In this document: piece by piece, positions 28,157 to 37,849 of the stretch | How positions within the stretch are numbered: position 1 is the stretch's first letter | Layout of the letters: the number at the start of each line of letters is the position of its first letter | Assembly: GCA_903899015.1 (NCBI GenBank) | Contig: CAIUHP010000075.1 | Span: 52,125 to 116,124, forward strand | Length of the DNA: 64,000 nucleotides | From: an uncultured Armatimonadota bacterium | GTDB taxonomy: Bacteria > Armatimonadota > Fimbriimonadia > Fimbriimonadales > Fimbriimonadaceae | Reading direction: 5' to 3' | The notes under the pieces: generated by a model | What the model was told of the DNA's origin: nothing | Database searches by the model: none | The model's input: only the letters and a program-made list of their open reading frames with translations | Position numbers and translations under genes: made by a program

Positions 28157-28599
28157 AGGAGCCTCCAAGTACGCAACAACAAGCCACTGCACATGGGCAG
28201 CGGAAGAAAATGAGTTGATGGTTAGCGAAGGTCCAACATAACGACGCCATGTGGCGTCAACAAAAGAGTACCTAAAAAGGCAAAAGCGTTGGTAAATCTG
28301 CGTAGCAGAGCAAGTTGAATCAGTTGGGCCCGCAAGCGACTGAAACCATTCTTGAACGGTCACGTTAGAATGTTTGTAGGTGTCAAAGGACCAGGGCCGG
28401 AAAATTTAACCTAAACAAGATCTCGTGCATTGCTTAGTCGAACGCAGCTACTATGGCACGCTTAAGCAGTCATGTTTGGATCGTCGAAGAACGGATCGAA
28501 CGAGTGATGTCAACCCGAAACCCTTCCTAAGCCTTCATTAACCAAATGTTAGCGGTCTGACAAGCAGCGCAGAATCGCGCTAAGCTTGTTTTAGAACAG
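28157..28599. other. 443-bp divergent intergenic region
   Basis: It separates the ABC-F gene (minus) from the aspartic protease gene (plus) and must hold both promoters. A 6-bp stem with a 4-nt loop (GACGCC at 28243-28248, GGCGTC at 28253-28258) lies in the presumed ABC-F leader. Attenuation leaders are known upstream of antibiotic-responsive ABC-F genes, but no uptake-peptide frame with a clear ribosome binding site was found. No other gene is supported. Confidence 0.5.
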
Positions 28600-29934
28600 A
28601 TGAATTTCGCCATCACAGGCTTCAAGCTTTGCGCCGCCATTGCCGCGCTAGCATGTGTCGGTTCCGCAAGTCAGGATCCTTCGGATCCGCTTTTGACTGC
28701 CCCCAACATGGTGGGAGGTTCGCGGCTCCAATTTGGCAAGAATATCTTTCCCGCCACATGGTCGTACGCTGGAAAACTGAAAGAACCGGTATCCGAAGAC
28801 ATCACTCTGCCCAATTTCAAGATCGAATACGTTGCGGGGGCAAAATCCAATCCAGGCGAGGCTACTCGTGAATTTGAAGAGATTCCGTGCGAATTCTTCG
28901 GAACGACTCCGATCGTCACCGTCATCGCGCAAAACGGCGAACGACATAAATTCAGCCTCGACACGGGAGCTCTTTCGACCTACATCCGACCGGCTATCGC
29001 AGCAAACCCCAATGGCGGTCAACTTTTCCCGTTCCCGATGGTGCTCCAATGCGGTAGCCATACGTGGGTTCATTTTCGGGTCGGGGTCAGCCAAAGTATC
29101 GCGATTTTAAGATCGGACAACTTAGGGTTCCCAGCGGATGGCATTCTCGGAATGAACGCAGTCGCCTGCATGCAACTCAAAATCGACTACCAAAGGCGAA
29201 AACTTTGGGCCCGAATCAGCTCCAAACCCCTTGAAAAGTCTTTGATCGAACGTGAGTTGACATCTTCAACGCCCTCCGTATCCATCCCGATTGCAAAGCA
29301 AGACTCTGGTCGATATTCGATCGAGACCCAAATTAATGGACATGCCCTTCCGTTAGAGCTCGACACTGGTGCGAGCATCATGGGCCTCAATCGACACGAT
29401 GCCGCATCGCTGAACTTGGAATCGGTCGGCAGCGGAGCGGTGCTTGTAGAAGGTGGGGCTCGAACCCTAAAACGCTATTTGGCAACCTCGGTTAACCTTA
29501 TGGCTCTCCAGTTCCCCTGGCCCATCATTCACGAAGCAGACACTTCAGATTCTGACATCGGAGGATTTGGCCCCTCGGTGCTTCCTCATCAAACAGTGAT
29601 CATCGACTACCCAGGCTTAAAGCTCCACACCCTCATGCCTACAACCGATGAATGGGTGACCCAAGCGCTCGGGCAAATGATCTCCGGCACAGTTGCGATC
29701 GACAACAATGGCGTTGTCCTAGACATGCCGGATGTCGTTGGCAAAACGCGTGCAATGCTAACAAAGGTTCAAGCAGAGCCCGTGGCTTCGGTGATCGCGA
29801 CCCTCCGATCATGGATTTCTGGGAACGCTGCTGCGAAATCTAAATTGCTAGAGCTTTATCGACAGCTGAACACGAAGGGGCGCCTCACCATTGTCCAGGG
29901 CGGGGAAACCAAACTGATCGAGATCAGCCCGTAG
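28600..29934 (+). CDS. Secreted retropepsin-like protein with two DTGA motifs
   Basis: 444 residues with a signal peptide (cleavage near VGSAS). Two aspartic-protease-like halves each carry a DTGA motif: Asp121 in FSLDTGALS and Asp255 in LELDTGASI. The first half is followed by a hydrophobic-hydrophobic-Gly flap partner (ADGILGMNA), the second by DIGGFGPS. This is the pattern of retropepsin-like Asp_protease_2 domains, here as two on one chain, which could form an intramolecular active site. The last ~90 residues resemble a PDZ-like peptide-binding module (VLDMPDVVGKTRA). No strong ribosome binding site. Substrate unknown. Confidence 0.82.
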   Translation: MNFAITGFKLCAAIAALACVGSASQDPSDPLLTAPNMVGGSRLQFGKNIFPATWSYAGKLKEPVSEDITLPNFKIEYVAGAKSNPGEATREFEEIPCEFFGTTPIVTVIAQNGERHKFSLDTGALSTYIRPAIAANPNGGQLFPFPMVLQCGSHTWVHFRVGVSQSIAILRSDNLGFPADGILGMNAVACMQLKIDYQRRKLWARISSKPLEKSLIERELTSSTPSVSIPIAKQDSGRYSIETQINGHALPLELDTGASIMGLNRHDAASLNLESVGSGAVLVEGGARTLKRYLATSVNLMALQFPWPIIHEADTSDSDIGGFGPSVLPHQTVIIDYPGLKLHTLMPTTDEWVTQALGQMISGTVAIDNNGVVLDMPDVVGKTRAMLTKVQAEPVASVIATLRSWISGNAAAKSKLLELYRQLNTKGRLTIVQGGETKLIEISP

Positions 29935-29938
29935 GGTC

Positions 29939-30379
29939 CTACTTTTCGACCTGAGACTTAAAAGCTTCGTTGATGTTCTCGAGGTTCTTGATCACGATGC
30001 TATGGATGACTTTTTTGACGAGCGGCCCTAGCGTTGGAACGTTGTATTCGTACTCCAAATACTGGTCAAACCGAGTCCCACCATTTTCTTCTTTGAAGCT
30101 CCACGTGCCTTCTAGCTTGTCGTAATCGCCCTTCAGCTGTTTGAAGTGACTGGTGTGATTCTCATCGTCCCAGACCTCTTCCTGCCGCCATCGGACCTTC
30201 AGGAGGAAGTTAGGAATAATGCCAACCCAGTCAGCAACTACTCGGTTTCCATCACGCTCCACTGGCGTCAGCGAGTGAACATCCTTCATATATTCGGGAT
30301 ACTTCTCGCTATCCTTAGCTACTTCGTAAACTTTTGCGAGAGGGGCATTGAACCAAGCTGTTGTTTCGACGATCGGCAT
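29939..30379 (-). CDS. SRPBCC / START-like (COQ10-type) domain protein
   Basis: 146 residues, a single polyketide-cyclase/START-like domain: it begins with a strand VETTAWFNAPLAKVYEVAKDSEKYPEYM, typical of coenzyme Q-binding COQ10 and bacterial RatA-like proteins, and ends with a long helix (VIKNLENINEAFKSQ). The fold makes a hydrophobic cavity for lipids or aromatic ligands. No partner gene suggests the ligand. It converges on the aspartic protease gene with 4 bp between stops. Confidence 0.85.
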   Translation of the reverse strand: MPIVETTAWFNAPLAKVYEVAKDSEKYPEYMKDVHSLTPVERDGNRVVADWVGIIPNFLLKVRWRQEEVWDDENHTSHFKQLKGDYDKLEGTWSFKEENGGTRFDQYLEYEYNVPTLGPLVKKVIHSIVIKNLENINEAFKSQVEK

Positions 30380-30476
30380 AATGGTTAGGTCAGAATCTTA
30401 AGACTGATTGAAGTCTACCTGTCAGGACATTTTTAGCTTAGATTGCACGTAGACTTCAGATGCTGTTCGAACTATC

Positions 30477-31511
30477 GTGAACTCACTCGTCCAACCTTCC
30501 ATTCCCAATACGATGCACGCCCTCCTGTTGAAGGCGCCCCAGGAACTCTCTTACGAAGAAGTACCCGTGCCCACCCCGGGACCCGGTGATCTTCTTATCA
30601 AAGTTAAAGCCACTACCACGTGCGGGACCGACTTAAAGGCGTTTCGGCGAGGGCATCCCATGATTCCCATGCCTGGTCCTCTGGGTCACGAATACAGTGG
30701 GGTGGTTGTTGCAGCCGGAGAAGGAGCCAAGTTCAAAGTTGGCGATCCCATCATGGGCGTCCATTCGGCACCTTGCCAGACTTGCTACTGGTGCCAACAC
30801 GGCCAGGAAAACCTTTGTGAGACGATTATGGCTACGATGGTGCTCGGTAGCTATGCGGAGTATTTGCTCATCCCCAAACGGATCGCAGACCTCAATGTCT
30901 TTGATAAGCCCGACTCCATTTCCTTTGAAATGGCCAGCCTATTAGAGCCTCTTGCTTGTGTCGCACAGGGAGTCTCGAAATTACCTCTCACGCCGGACAG
31001 CAGTGTCCTCGTCATTGGTCCCGGCGCGATTGGACTCATGTTTGTTGCGGCTCTCAAAGCCGTCGGCGTTGAAGATGTGACTCTTGCCGGGCGAAACGCC
31101 GGGAGGCTCGCAGTCGGCGAGAGCCTCGGAGCCAAGACCAGTTTCATTACCGAGATTCCTTTTGGAAACCCGAATCGGTACGACATAGTTGTAGAGTGCA
31201 CCGGGCAAGTAGAAGTTTGGGAGTGGTCAGTCAATTACTCTCGCCGGGGTGGCACGGTGATGCTATTCGGGGGATGCCCTTCTGGTACCCGCGCCAGCTT
31301 CGATACTGCGCATCTGCATTACGATCAAGTCACCCTTCTCAGTCCATTCCACTTTGGGACCGACGCCGTCAAAATGTCACGCGATTGGTTACTGAATTCG
31401 AATATGGATTTGAGTCCGATCATATCGGGTGAGCGAAAGTTAAAAGAAGGCCGAGCCGTTTTAGAGGATCTGGAGGCTAGCCGGGGCCTCAAATACGTGT
31501 TTAAACCATGA
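30477..31511 (+). CDS. Zinc-dependent alcohol dehydrogenase (MDR), first of a pair
   Basis: 344 residues from GTG at 30477; an ATG at 30513 (MHALLLKAP) is the start expected from family N-termini, and neither has a clear ribosome binding site. Catalytic zinc ligands are in CGTDLKAF and GHEYSG; structural zinc is bound by four Cys spaced C-x2-C-x2-C-x7-C (CQTCYWCQHGQENLC). The Rossmann motif is VIGPGAIGLM. Relatives oxidise polyols, sorbitol or threonine. Its stop overlaps the ATG of the next dehydrogenase by 4 nt (ATGA). Confidence 0.9.
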   Translation: MNSLVQPSIPNTMHALLLKAPQELSYEEVPVPTPGPGDLLIKVKATTTCGTDLKAFRRGHPMIPMPGPLGHEYSGVVVAAGEGAKFKVGDPIMGVHSAPCQTCYWCQHGQENLCETIMATMVLGSYAEYLLIPKRIADLNVFDKPDSISFEMASLLEPLACVAQGVSKLPLTPDSSVLVIGPGAIGLMFVAALKAVGVEDVTLAGRNAGRLAVGESLGAKTSFITEIPFGNPNRYDIVVECTGQVEVWEWSVNYSRRGGTVMLFGGCPSGTRASFDTAHLHYDQVTLLSPFHFGTDAVKMSRDWLLNSNMDLSPIISGERKLKEGRAVLEDLEASRGLKYVFKP

Positions 31512-32464
31512 AAGTCGCTCGCTATATCGGTAACGGCAAAGTCGAAATAATTGACGAACCCGCCCCATCGTGTCCCGAAGGCGGACTCCTCATCCAAACG
31601 CAAGCGAGTGGTCTCTGCTCGGGTGAGTTGATGAGTTGGTATATGGATCGAAAGATTCCCCACGTGCTCGGACACGAAGTCGCTGGAATTGTCACGGAAT
31701 CTCAAGATGAGAAGTTCAAAGTTGGTGACCTAGTCTTCCCACACCACCATGCTCCTTGCCTCCAATGTGAGGAATGCAATGCCGGCCATTACGTCCATTG
31801 CGATCAGTGGCGACGAACAAAGCTCGTTCCTGGGGGACTTGTGGAAACGTTCGGAGTACCGAAAGAAAACCTCACCGACACGCTGGTGGTGAACGACCTT
31901 CGGCCTCAAGATGCAGCGTTAATCGAGCCACTGGCTTGCGTCATGAAGTCACTTCGCAAGGCGCCACCTTCGCCGGAAAGTAACGCCGTCATTGGGTTGG
32001 GCGTGATGGGTCTCATGCATTTACTCATATTGGGGCCGACCGCGATTGGCTACGATCTCAACCCGTCCCGAATAGAATGGGCGGAAAAACTAGGATTGAA
32101 TGCTCGACATCCCGACGAGAAAGTCCCCGCGGATACCGTTTACGTTTGCCCAGGCTCTCAAGGTGCGTTCGACTTGGCGGCAAGCCTGGTTCGGCCCGAG
32201 GGAACGATCCTCCTGTTTGCACCGTTAGGACCTTCACAGGATTTAAAGCTCTCCCAAGACTTATACTTTAGGGACATTAAGGTTTTTCATTCCTACTCGT
32301 GTGGGCCAAACGATACTCTCGCCGCCGCCAATGCGATTCGCGAAGGACGACTCAAGGCTGAGCAAGTTATCAGTAACTTTATCAACATCGACCAGTTACC
32401 AACGGCGTATGAAGAAATGAAGGCAGGAAAAATTCTCAAACCGATGGTGTTGTTTGGCGCCTAG
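31508..32464 (+). CDS. Zinc-binding alcohol dehydrogenase-like protein (MDR), second of a pair
   Basis: 318 residues, shorter than its upstream partner. It keeps a catalytic-type Cys (GLCSGEL in place of CGTD), GHEVAG, and a four-Cys structural zinc loop (C-x2-C-x2-C-x7-C in CLQCEECNAGHYVHC). The nucleotide-binding strand is VIGLGVMGLM. The CGxD-to-CSGE change near the active site and the coupled translation suggest the two may work as unlike subunits of one enzyme or as consecutive steps. That is inference; sequence identity between them is modest by eye. Confidence 0.88.
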   Translation: MKVARYIGNGKVEIIDEPAPSCPEGGLLIQTQASGLCSGELMSWYMDRKIPHVLGHEVAGIVTESQDEKFKVGDLVFPHHHAPCLQCEECNAGHYVHCDQWRRTKLVPGGLVETFGVPKENLTDTLVVNDLRPQDAALIEPLACVMKSLRKAPPSPESNAVIGLGVMGLMHLLILGPTAIGYDLNPSRIEWAEKLGLNARHPDEKVPADTVYVCPGSQGAFDLAASLVRPEGTILLFAPLGPSQDLKLSQDLYFRDIKVFHSYSCGPNDTLAAANAIREGRLKAEQVISNFINIDQLPTAYEEMKAGKILKPMVLFGA

Positions 32465-32522
32465 CAAGCTAACATCTGAAAGTTCAGCATCACTTAAAGC
32501 TTCTTCACCCGTTTAACCCAAC

Positions 32523-33716
32523 ATGCTCTCCACACTCGTCGCCATCGCACTCTCGCTAAGCACCACGCCAACCAGATCGGTTGAAAGCTTGGTCGATGAA
32601 GCGTGGCAACAGGTTGATAAAAAAGCGGAGATTCAGCACCAAGACGATCTGAAATCGGATGTCGAAGTAGGTGCTAAGTACGCGGTCGAAGTAGAAAAAC
32701 AATCGAAGTTCACCACCGACACCGATATGATCAAACGGGTTCAGCGAGTCGGTGCCGAGATGGCAGACATCGCAAACCAAACCCATTCGATTGCCACTTG
32801 GGGTGATACTCGGTTCAATACTTTCAATTACACGTTTAAAGTCATCCAGAAAGACGAACCGAACGCGTTCTCTCTGCCCGGTGGATATGTCTATGTTCAG
32901 ACGGGTTTGCTTAAATTTATCGAAAGCGATGATGAACTGGCAGGCGTTTTAGCTCACGAAATTTCGCACGCGAAGTTCCGCCATATCGCGACGCTTCAAA
33001 GAGAGCAAAGCAAAATGACGATGCTTTCCTTGCCGGTCATCATCGCCGCAATCATGACCAGCGGAGGAGCAAATGCAGGGGCTGCCATTACCGGCACTTC
33101 CATTTTAAGTACGGCGGTCGGTAACGGCTGGAGTGTGAAAGCCGAGCAAGCGGCTGACTACGGCGGCATCCAGCTCATGGTGAAGAGCAAGTACAACCCA
33201 ACCGGCATGGTTACCGTGATGGAAAGGTTGGCTCTGGTTGAAAATAGTCAGCCGCAGTACAGCTCTACCCTTGGAATTTTCCGAGATCACCCACCCAGCA
33301 AAGAACGTGCAGATGCGATGCTTCAAAAGCTCAAGCAGTACAACATTCCGGTTGAGCGAAGCAAAGTATCGACGAGCTTCCGAGCGATCGTGAAGCCGGA
33401 CGATAAGATTGCGGGTGCGGTAGTCATCACATTTGATGGCCGTAATCTCTTGTCGTTTGCGGGAAACAATGCCTTGACCCGCGCGGATGAAGCAGCCGTC
33501 AAGCTCAATACATTTATTGATTCAAGCCCCGCCACGTTCGAAGTGGCGACCGGAATGGATGGCGTGATTCTGGGTGGGACGCAGAAACTGCTTCAATTCA
33601 CGCCTGAAGATGCGGTCGCTCAGGGCAAATCTGTCGCTGAATTACAGCGACTTACGGTCCTGAATATTCGTGGTGCCCTCTACATGGTTGCCATTCGAAT
33701 CTGGGAAACGCACTAG
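32523..33716 (+). CDS. Secreted M48-family zinc metalloprotease
   Basis: 397 residues with a signal peptide (MLSTLVAIALSLSTTPTRS). The active site is His145-Glu146-x-x-His149 in LAHEISHAKFRH; the third ligand Glu is probably in KAEQAADYGG (EQxAD, typical of M48). Family members BepA/YfgC and Loi-type proteases work in the periplasm on outer-membrane protein quality control. The C-terminal ~120 residues after the protease domain are unassigned and lack TPR motifs. Stands alone 77 bp before prfA. Confidence 0.9.
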   Translation: MLSTLVAIALSLSTTPTRSVESLVDEAWQQVDKKAEIQHQDDLKSDVEVGAKYAVEVEKQSKFTTDTDMIKRVQRVGAEMADIANQTHSIATWGDTRFNTFNYTFKVIQKDEPNAFSLPGGYVYVQTGLLKFIESDDELAGVLAHEISHAKFRHIATLQREQSKMTMLSLPVIIAAIMTSGGANAGAAITGTSILSTAVGNGWSVKAEQAADYGGIQLMVKSKYNPTGMVTVMERLALVENSQPQYSSTLGIFRDHPPSKERADAMLQKLKQYNIPVERSKVSTSFRAIVKPDDKIAGAVVITFDGRNLLSFAGNNALTRADEAAVKLNTFIDSSPATFEVATGMDGVILGGTQKLLQFTPEDAVAQGKSVAELQRLTVLNIRGALYMVAIRIWETH

Positions 33717-33792
33717 CAACCTCCAACCTTTGGGTCCTCACGCGATGACGTGGAGGTCCCCTGCGTCGTGCCCGGTAAACTAGAGGACAAAT

Positions 33793-34863
33793 ATGATCGA
33801 TAAGCTCAGAGACATTGAAAGGCGGTTTGACGCGATTGAGTCGGAATACAACGATCCGTCTGTCGTGACCAATCCGAAGGAGATGCAACGACTCGGCAAA
33901 TTACGCGCTGAGTTGGAGCCGATCGTCGATGCTTTTCGGGTGTATGAAAAAGCCCTAAACGATCTTGCCGAATCTCAAGAGCTACTAAATGATCCTGAAA
34001 TGAAGGAGATGGCTCAAGCTGAGATTGAAGGTCTGAATGAAAAGATCGCCGTCTATGAGACGCAGCTTAAGTCGATGCTTGTACCGAAAGATCCTCTCGA
34101 CGACAAGCCGGTCATTATCGAAATTCGCCCCGCAGCCGGTGGCGATGAGGCGGGCCTCTTTGCCAGCGAACTGTTCCGAATGTATTTACGATACGCTGAA
34201 CGCCGTCGGTGGAAGGTCGAGGTTATGGACCATGAAGAGAGCGGCATTGGGGGTCTCTCGAGAGTCGTCTTCAACATTGAGGCCCAGGGCGCTTACTCTC
34301 AACTGAAGTACGAGAGCGGAGTTCATCGAGTCCAGCGCGTCCCCGCGACCGAAAGCCAAGGGCGAGTTCATACGTCAACTGTCACAGTGGCCGTATTACC
34401 CGAAGCCGAAGAAGTCGATCTGGATATCAAAGCAGACGACCTCGAAATCTCAACCTTCTGCTCATCGTCTGCGGGTGGACAGCACATGCAGAAAAACGAA
34501 ACGGCGATTCGAATTATCCACAAACCGTCTGGCTTGGTGAGCACCTGTCAAGACGAGCGAAGTCAGGCTCAAAACAAGCTGAAAGCGATGGCGGTTTTGA
34601 GAGCGAAGTTGATTCAGGCCGAGCGCGAAAGATTGGATGCGGAGCGATCAGGCATTCGCAAAGATCAAATTGGAAAGGGAGATCGAAGCGAAAAGATTCG
34701 CACCTACAACTTCCCTCAGTCGCGCATTACGGATCATCGCATAGGTTATCAAGTCAACAACCTTCAAGCATTCATGGATGGCGATCTACAAGCCCTGATT
34801 GAAGCGCTGAACCAAGACGAGCAAGCGCGTCGGCTAGCGGATCAAGAGGAACAAGCAGCTTAA
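33793..34863 (+). CDS. prfA: Peptide chain release factor 1
   Basis: Reads UAA and UAG stops and triggers peptide release on the ribosome. 356 residues, normal for RF1. The codon-reading tripeptide PAT is at 184-186 (RF2 would have SPF), and the catalytic GGQ is at 228-230. GAGG lies 6 nt before the ATG. prmC, the methylase often found next to prfA, is not adjacent; instead the stop overlaps a small unknown gene by one base (TAATG). Confidence 0.97.
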   Translation: MIDKLRDIERRFDAIESEYNDPSVVTNPKEMQRLGKLRAELEPIVDAFRVYEKALNDLAESQELLNDPEMKEMAQAEIEGLNEKIAVYETQLKSMLVPKDPLDDKPVIIEIRPAAGGDEAGLFASELFRMYLRYAERRRWKVEVMDHEESGIGGLSRVVFNIEAQGAYSQLKYESGVHRVQRVPATESQGRVHTSTVTVAVLPEAEEVDLDIKADDLEISTFCSSSAGGQHMQKNETAIRIIHKPSGLVSTCQDERSQAQNKLKAMAVLRAKLIQAERERLDAERSGIRKDQIGKGDRSEKIRTYNFPQSRITDHRIGYQVNNLQAFMDGDLQALIEALNQDEQARRLADQEEQAA

Positions 34864-35198
34864 TGAGTCAGGATCCCAACAAAGATCGCAACGATCCAAT
34901 GATGCCGGAATATTGGCAACTGGGTGAAGACCTACAGGATCGCATCCGGGTTGCCGGTTACGATTCACCGACGGTGGAAGGCATCGCGGTCGATGTCCAT
35001 GACCTCCTGCAATCGTCGGCTTCGATCCAAGAAGTTCTGATTCCGGACGTCTTAGGGGTTTTCGATACCCAAGATAGGGCCGCTCTCATTGAGAAACTCA
35101 AAGCACTTAAATTCGAATTTAGCCATGTCGGTTGGCATTGTGTCGCAGCCGCCCAATATCTGACGGCTGCCATCGAATCGTTAGAAAAGCAAAGCTAG
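34863..35198 (+). CDS. Hypothetical protein coupled to prfA
   Basis: 111 residues, soluble, acidic, mostly helical by eye ([30 protein letters not shown], then [14 protein letters not shown]). No family recognised. The ATG shares one base with the prfA stop, so it is translated from the same message. Its stop overlaps the hisI stop on the other strand: the palindrome CTAG (35195-35198) supplies TAG to both. Confidence 0.65.
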   Translation: MSQDPNKDRNDPMMPEYWQLGEDLQDRIRVAGYDSPTVEGIAVDVHDLLQSSASIQEVLIPDVLGVFDTQDRAALIEKLKALKFEFSHVGWHCVAAAQYLTAAIESLEKQS

Positions 35199-35557
35199 CC
35201 TTCTAGCCGCTCGGAGTTGATGACGAGTTCGCCATCTTGGATGTCGCGGAAGAAGCAGCTTCGATAGTTCTCATGGCATGCGGCTCCGACCTGCTCAATC
35301 TTGATCAGGAGGGCGTCTTGATCGCAGTCCACGCTGATGCTCTTAACGTGTTGCACGTGCCCGCTGGTCTCACCCTTCACCCAGTATTTCTGGCGTGATC
35401 GGCTCCAGTAGGTACACAGCTTGGTGGCAATCGTCCGTTCCAACGACTCCTTGTTCATCCAAGCCATCATCAAAACTTCGCCGTTATGATGGTCCTGAAT
35501 GATCGCTGGGATCAGGCCATTCGCGTCAAACTTCAAGTTTTCAATCAGGTTGGACAT
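35195..35557 (-). CDS. hisI: Phosphoribosyl-AMP cyclohydrolase
   Basis: Third step of histidine synthesis: opens the adenine ring of PR-AMP; cytoplasmic zinc enzyme. 120 residues from ATG at 35557 ([11 protein letters not shown]), matching single-domain HisI; the frame is open to a TTG at 35665, but that would add a 36-residue tail unlike the family. Zinc ligands appear in VDCDQDALL and in [13 protein letters not shown]. The HisE pyrophosphatase domain is absent, so HisE must be elsewhere. No other his gene is in the window. Confidence 0.94.
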   Translation of the reverse strand: MSNLIENLKFDANGLIPAIIQDHHNGEVLMMAWMNKESLERTIATKLCTYWSRSRQKYWVKGETSGHVQHVKSISVDCDQDALLIKIEQVGAACHENYRSCFFRDIQDGELVINSERLEG

Positions 35558-35680
35558 AGACTCTAGTTTACCGACCCGCACTTCTTCGCTCGCCGAGACG
35601 CTCTCGCAAATGGATGCTTGCATGTTAACGTTTAGATCCGGCTCCATTGATAGCCGTGGGTTCAACCCTCGGGAGGTATC

Positions 35681-36454
35681 ATGCGCCTCATGTCGGACCT
35701 ACCTATTTACGCTCAGAAGAACCGAGAAATGTGGAGCAAATATGCTCCTGATTGGGTAGAACCGGGTCGGAAGTCTTGGGAGAGTTCAGTGATCACGTGG
35801 GGTATCTGGAGCGTTCTGGAGAGTGAAGTTGGAGCCTTGGGCGATCTCGGTGACTTGGCTGGAAAAGATGCGATCGAACTTGGCTGTGGAACAGGTTACG
35901 TTTCGGCTTGGCTCGCACGCTTGGGGATGCATCCCGTCGGGATTGATGTCACCCCTAATCAGCTTGCGACGGCCCGCGCCTTCCAACAAGAATTTGGTAT
36001 CGACTTCCCACTAATCGAGGGTAGCGCAGAAAACGTTCCACTTCCCGATGCCAGTTTTGACCTCGCAATCAGTGAGTATGGGGCCAGTATCTGGTGCGAT
36101 CCCTACGTTTGGATTCCGGAAGCAGCGCGATTGCTCCGACCGGGCGGGACCCTCGTTTTCCTTCGAAACAGCACCATTTCCATCTTGTGCGGTCCTGACA
36201 CCGGCCCGATTTCAAATGTGCTTGTACGAGATCAATTCGACCTATACCGGGTGGAATATGATGCTGAGTCGGTCGAATTTCACCTCCCGGCTGGTCCCCT
36301 GATTCGTCTGCTATGCGCGAATGGCTTCGAGGTACTCGACCTTATCGACATCAAGCCACCCGCCGAAGCTGAGCCGACCCGATTCGAATATATGAATTTG
36401 GAGTGGGCAAAGAAATGGCCCGCCGAAGAAATCTGGGTCGCTAAAAAGAAATAG
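35681..36454 (+). CDS. SAM-dependent class I methyltransferase
   Basis: 257 residues. Motif I is [13 protein letters not shown] (about residue 66), motif [11 protein letters not shown], and a post-motif [30 protein letters not shown] is the usual following strand. Substrate specificity cannot be read. GGGAGG lies 4 nt before the ATG at 35681; an ATG 9 nt later is the alternative. The 123-bp gap to hisI is a divergent promoter region. The gene converges on the MBOAT gene 9 bp away. Confidence 0.88.
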   Translation: MRLMSDLPIYAQKNREMWSKYAPDWVEPGRKSWESSVITWGIWSVLESEVGALGDLGDLAGKDAIELGCGTGYVSAWLARLGMHPVGIDVTPNQLATARAFQQEFGIDFPLIEGSAENVPLPDASFDLAISEYGASIWCDPYVWIPEAARLLRPGGTLVFLRNSTISILCGPDTGPISNVLVRDQFDLYRVEYDAESVEFHLPAGPLIRLLCANGFEVLDLIDIKPPAEAEPTRFEYMNLEWAKKWPAEEIWVAKKK

Positions 36455-36463
36455 CTTCGAGCC

Positions 36464-37849
36464 TTAGAATTGGAAATAAATGAATGCTCTTGGGGAACCG
36501 GGAGCAACAATACAAAGTGCCAACAGCACGCCGTTACGGATCGCAAGGGCAGGCAACGGCAATGGCCGGAGTGCAAGTAGACACATTCGTTGAGCGACGG
36601 TTTTCAATTCGAAAGCAATTGCACCCATCAAGATGCACAAAGCAACCAGATCGGTTGATGTCTCGGCCGTGAGACTCCATGGGCGAGAAACCATCGCCCT
36701 TAAAACCCCGAAAGCTTGGCCAACGGATTCGGATCGAAAGAAGACCCATCCAAAGCAAACCATGAGAAATGTAAGCGCAACTCCCAACATGCTTCCGGTG
36801 GGCGTTTTACTGAGCTTTTTCGGCCAATCCGTGAGTCTTTCAAGCATTAGAAAGGCGGCATGGATCGCTCCCCAAACGACAAAAGTCCAATTCGCTCCGT
36901 GCCATAGGCCGGACAGGATCATGCAGATCCACATGTTTCGGTACATCTTCGCAGTTCCTTCTCGATTTCCACCCAGAGGAATGTAGAGGTAGTCGCGGAC
37001 CCAAGACGTGAGCGAAATGTGCCATCTCGACCAAAAATCAGCCATGCCGATCGCGCTATAGGGATGGTTGAAATTCAACCCAAAATCCAGTCCGAGCCAT
37101 CGGGCAAGCCCCCTCGCGATATCCGTGTAGCCGCTGAAATCGAAGTAGATTTGAAACGCAAACGCCAACGTGGCCAAGACGGCGGCCAGTCCGCCAGGAT
37201 GAGGATCGCGATACACAAGGTCTGAAAATCCGCCGAGCCGATCGGCAAGCACGATTTTCTTAAAGAAACCGACACAAATGAGGTCCAGACCGATCCACAT
37301 CTCGGCGGGCGACGGCTTCTTAAGTGCCTGAATTTGAGGCAATATCTTGGAAACCCGTACGATCGGTCCCGCCACTAAATGGGCAAATAGGGATACCACC
37401 GCGAGAAATTCAAGCCAGCTCTTGGTGGGCTCGATCTTCCCCCGATACACATCAATCACGTAAGACATCGATTGAAACGTATAGAAGCTGATTCCGATTG
37501 GGAGCACGATCTTCGGAACCGAGAGACCCAAGCCGAAGATGCCGTCCATCGTCTGCGCGAAGAACCCTAGGTATTTGAACCCGAAAAGCACGCCTATGTT
37601 CGACACACATGAAATCACGAGCAGGGCTTTCTTGCGCTCCGGAACCCTTTCCATTGCGCGCGCGAGGGCCCAGTCGACAGTAGCGGTACCAACAAGCACC
37701 GGCACGAACCACCACGCCGCGTATCCATAGAAGATCCAAGACGCGATGACGAGATACCAAAGTGCGACGGGTCGCTTCCGCGCAATCAGGCTCCATCCGA
37801 AAAAGAAGATGCAGAGAAACTCGATAAAAACGATCGAGTTGAATCTCAC
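36464..37849 (-). CDS. MBOAT-family O-acyltransferase (AlgI/DltB-like)
   Basis: 461 residues with about ten membrane segments. The family core is present: FWSRWHISLTSWVRDYLYIPLGG and the catalytic-His segment LSGLWHGANWTFVVWG. In AlgI and DltB this protein moves acyl groups across the inner membrane to polysaccharide or teichoic acid in the periplasm. Here it overlaps its SGNH partner by 4 nt, the usual AlgI/AlgX- or PatA/PatB-like arrangement. The acceptor, probably an exopolysaccharide or peptidoglycan, is not shown by the context. Confidence 0.93.
   Translation of the reverse strand: MRFNSIVFIEFLCIFFFGWSLIARKRPVALWYLVIASWIFYGYAAWWFVPVLVGTATVDWALARAMERVPERKKALLVISCVSNIGVLFGFKYLGFFAQTMDGIFGLGLSVPKIVLPIGISFYTFQSMSYVIDVYRGKIEPTKSWLEFLAVVSLFAHLVAGPIVRVSKILPQIQALKKPSPAEMWIGLDLICVGFFKKIVLADRLGGFSDLVYRDPHPGGLAAVLATLAFAFQIYFDFSGYTDIARGLARWLGLDFGLNFNHPYSAIGMADFWSRWHISLTSWVRDYLYIPLGGNREGTAKMYRNMWICMILSGLWHGANWTFVVWGAIHAAFLMLERLTDWPKKLSKTPTGSMLGVALTFLMVCFGWVFFRSESVGQAFGVLRAMVSRPWSLTAETSTDLVALCILMGAIAFELKTVAQRMCLLALRPLPLPALAIRNGVLLALCIVAPGSPRAFIYFQF

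Noticed and set aside
28157..28363. N-terminal extension of the ABC-F protein
   Set aside because: The added 69 residues are not ABC-F-like, and GGAGG marks the ATG at 28156.
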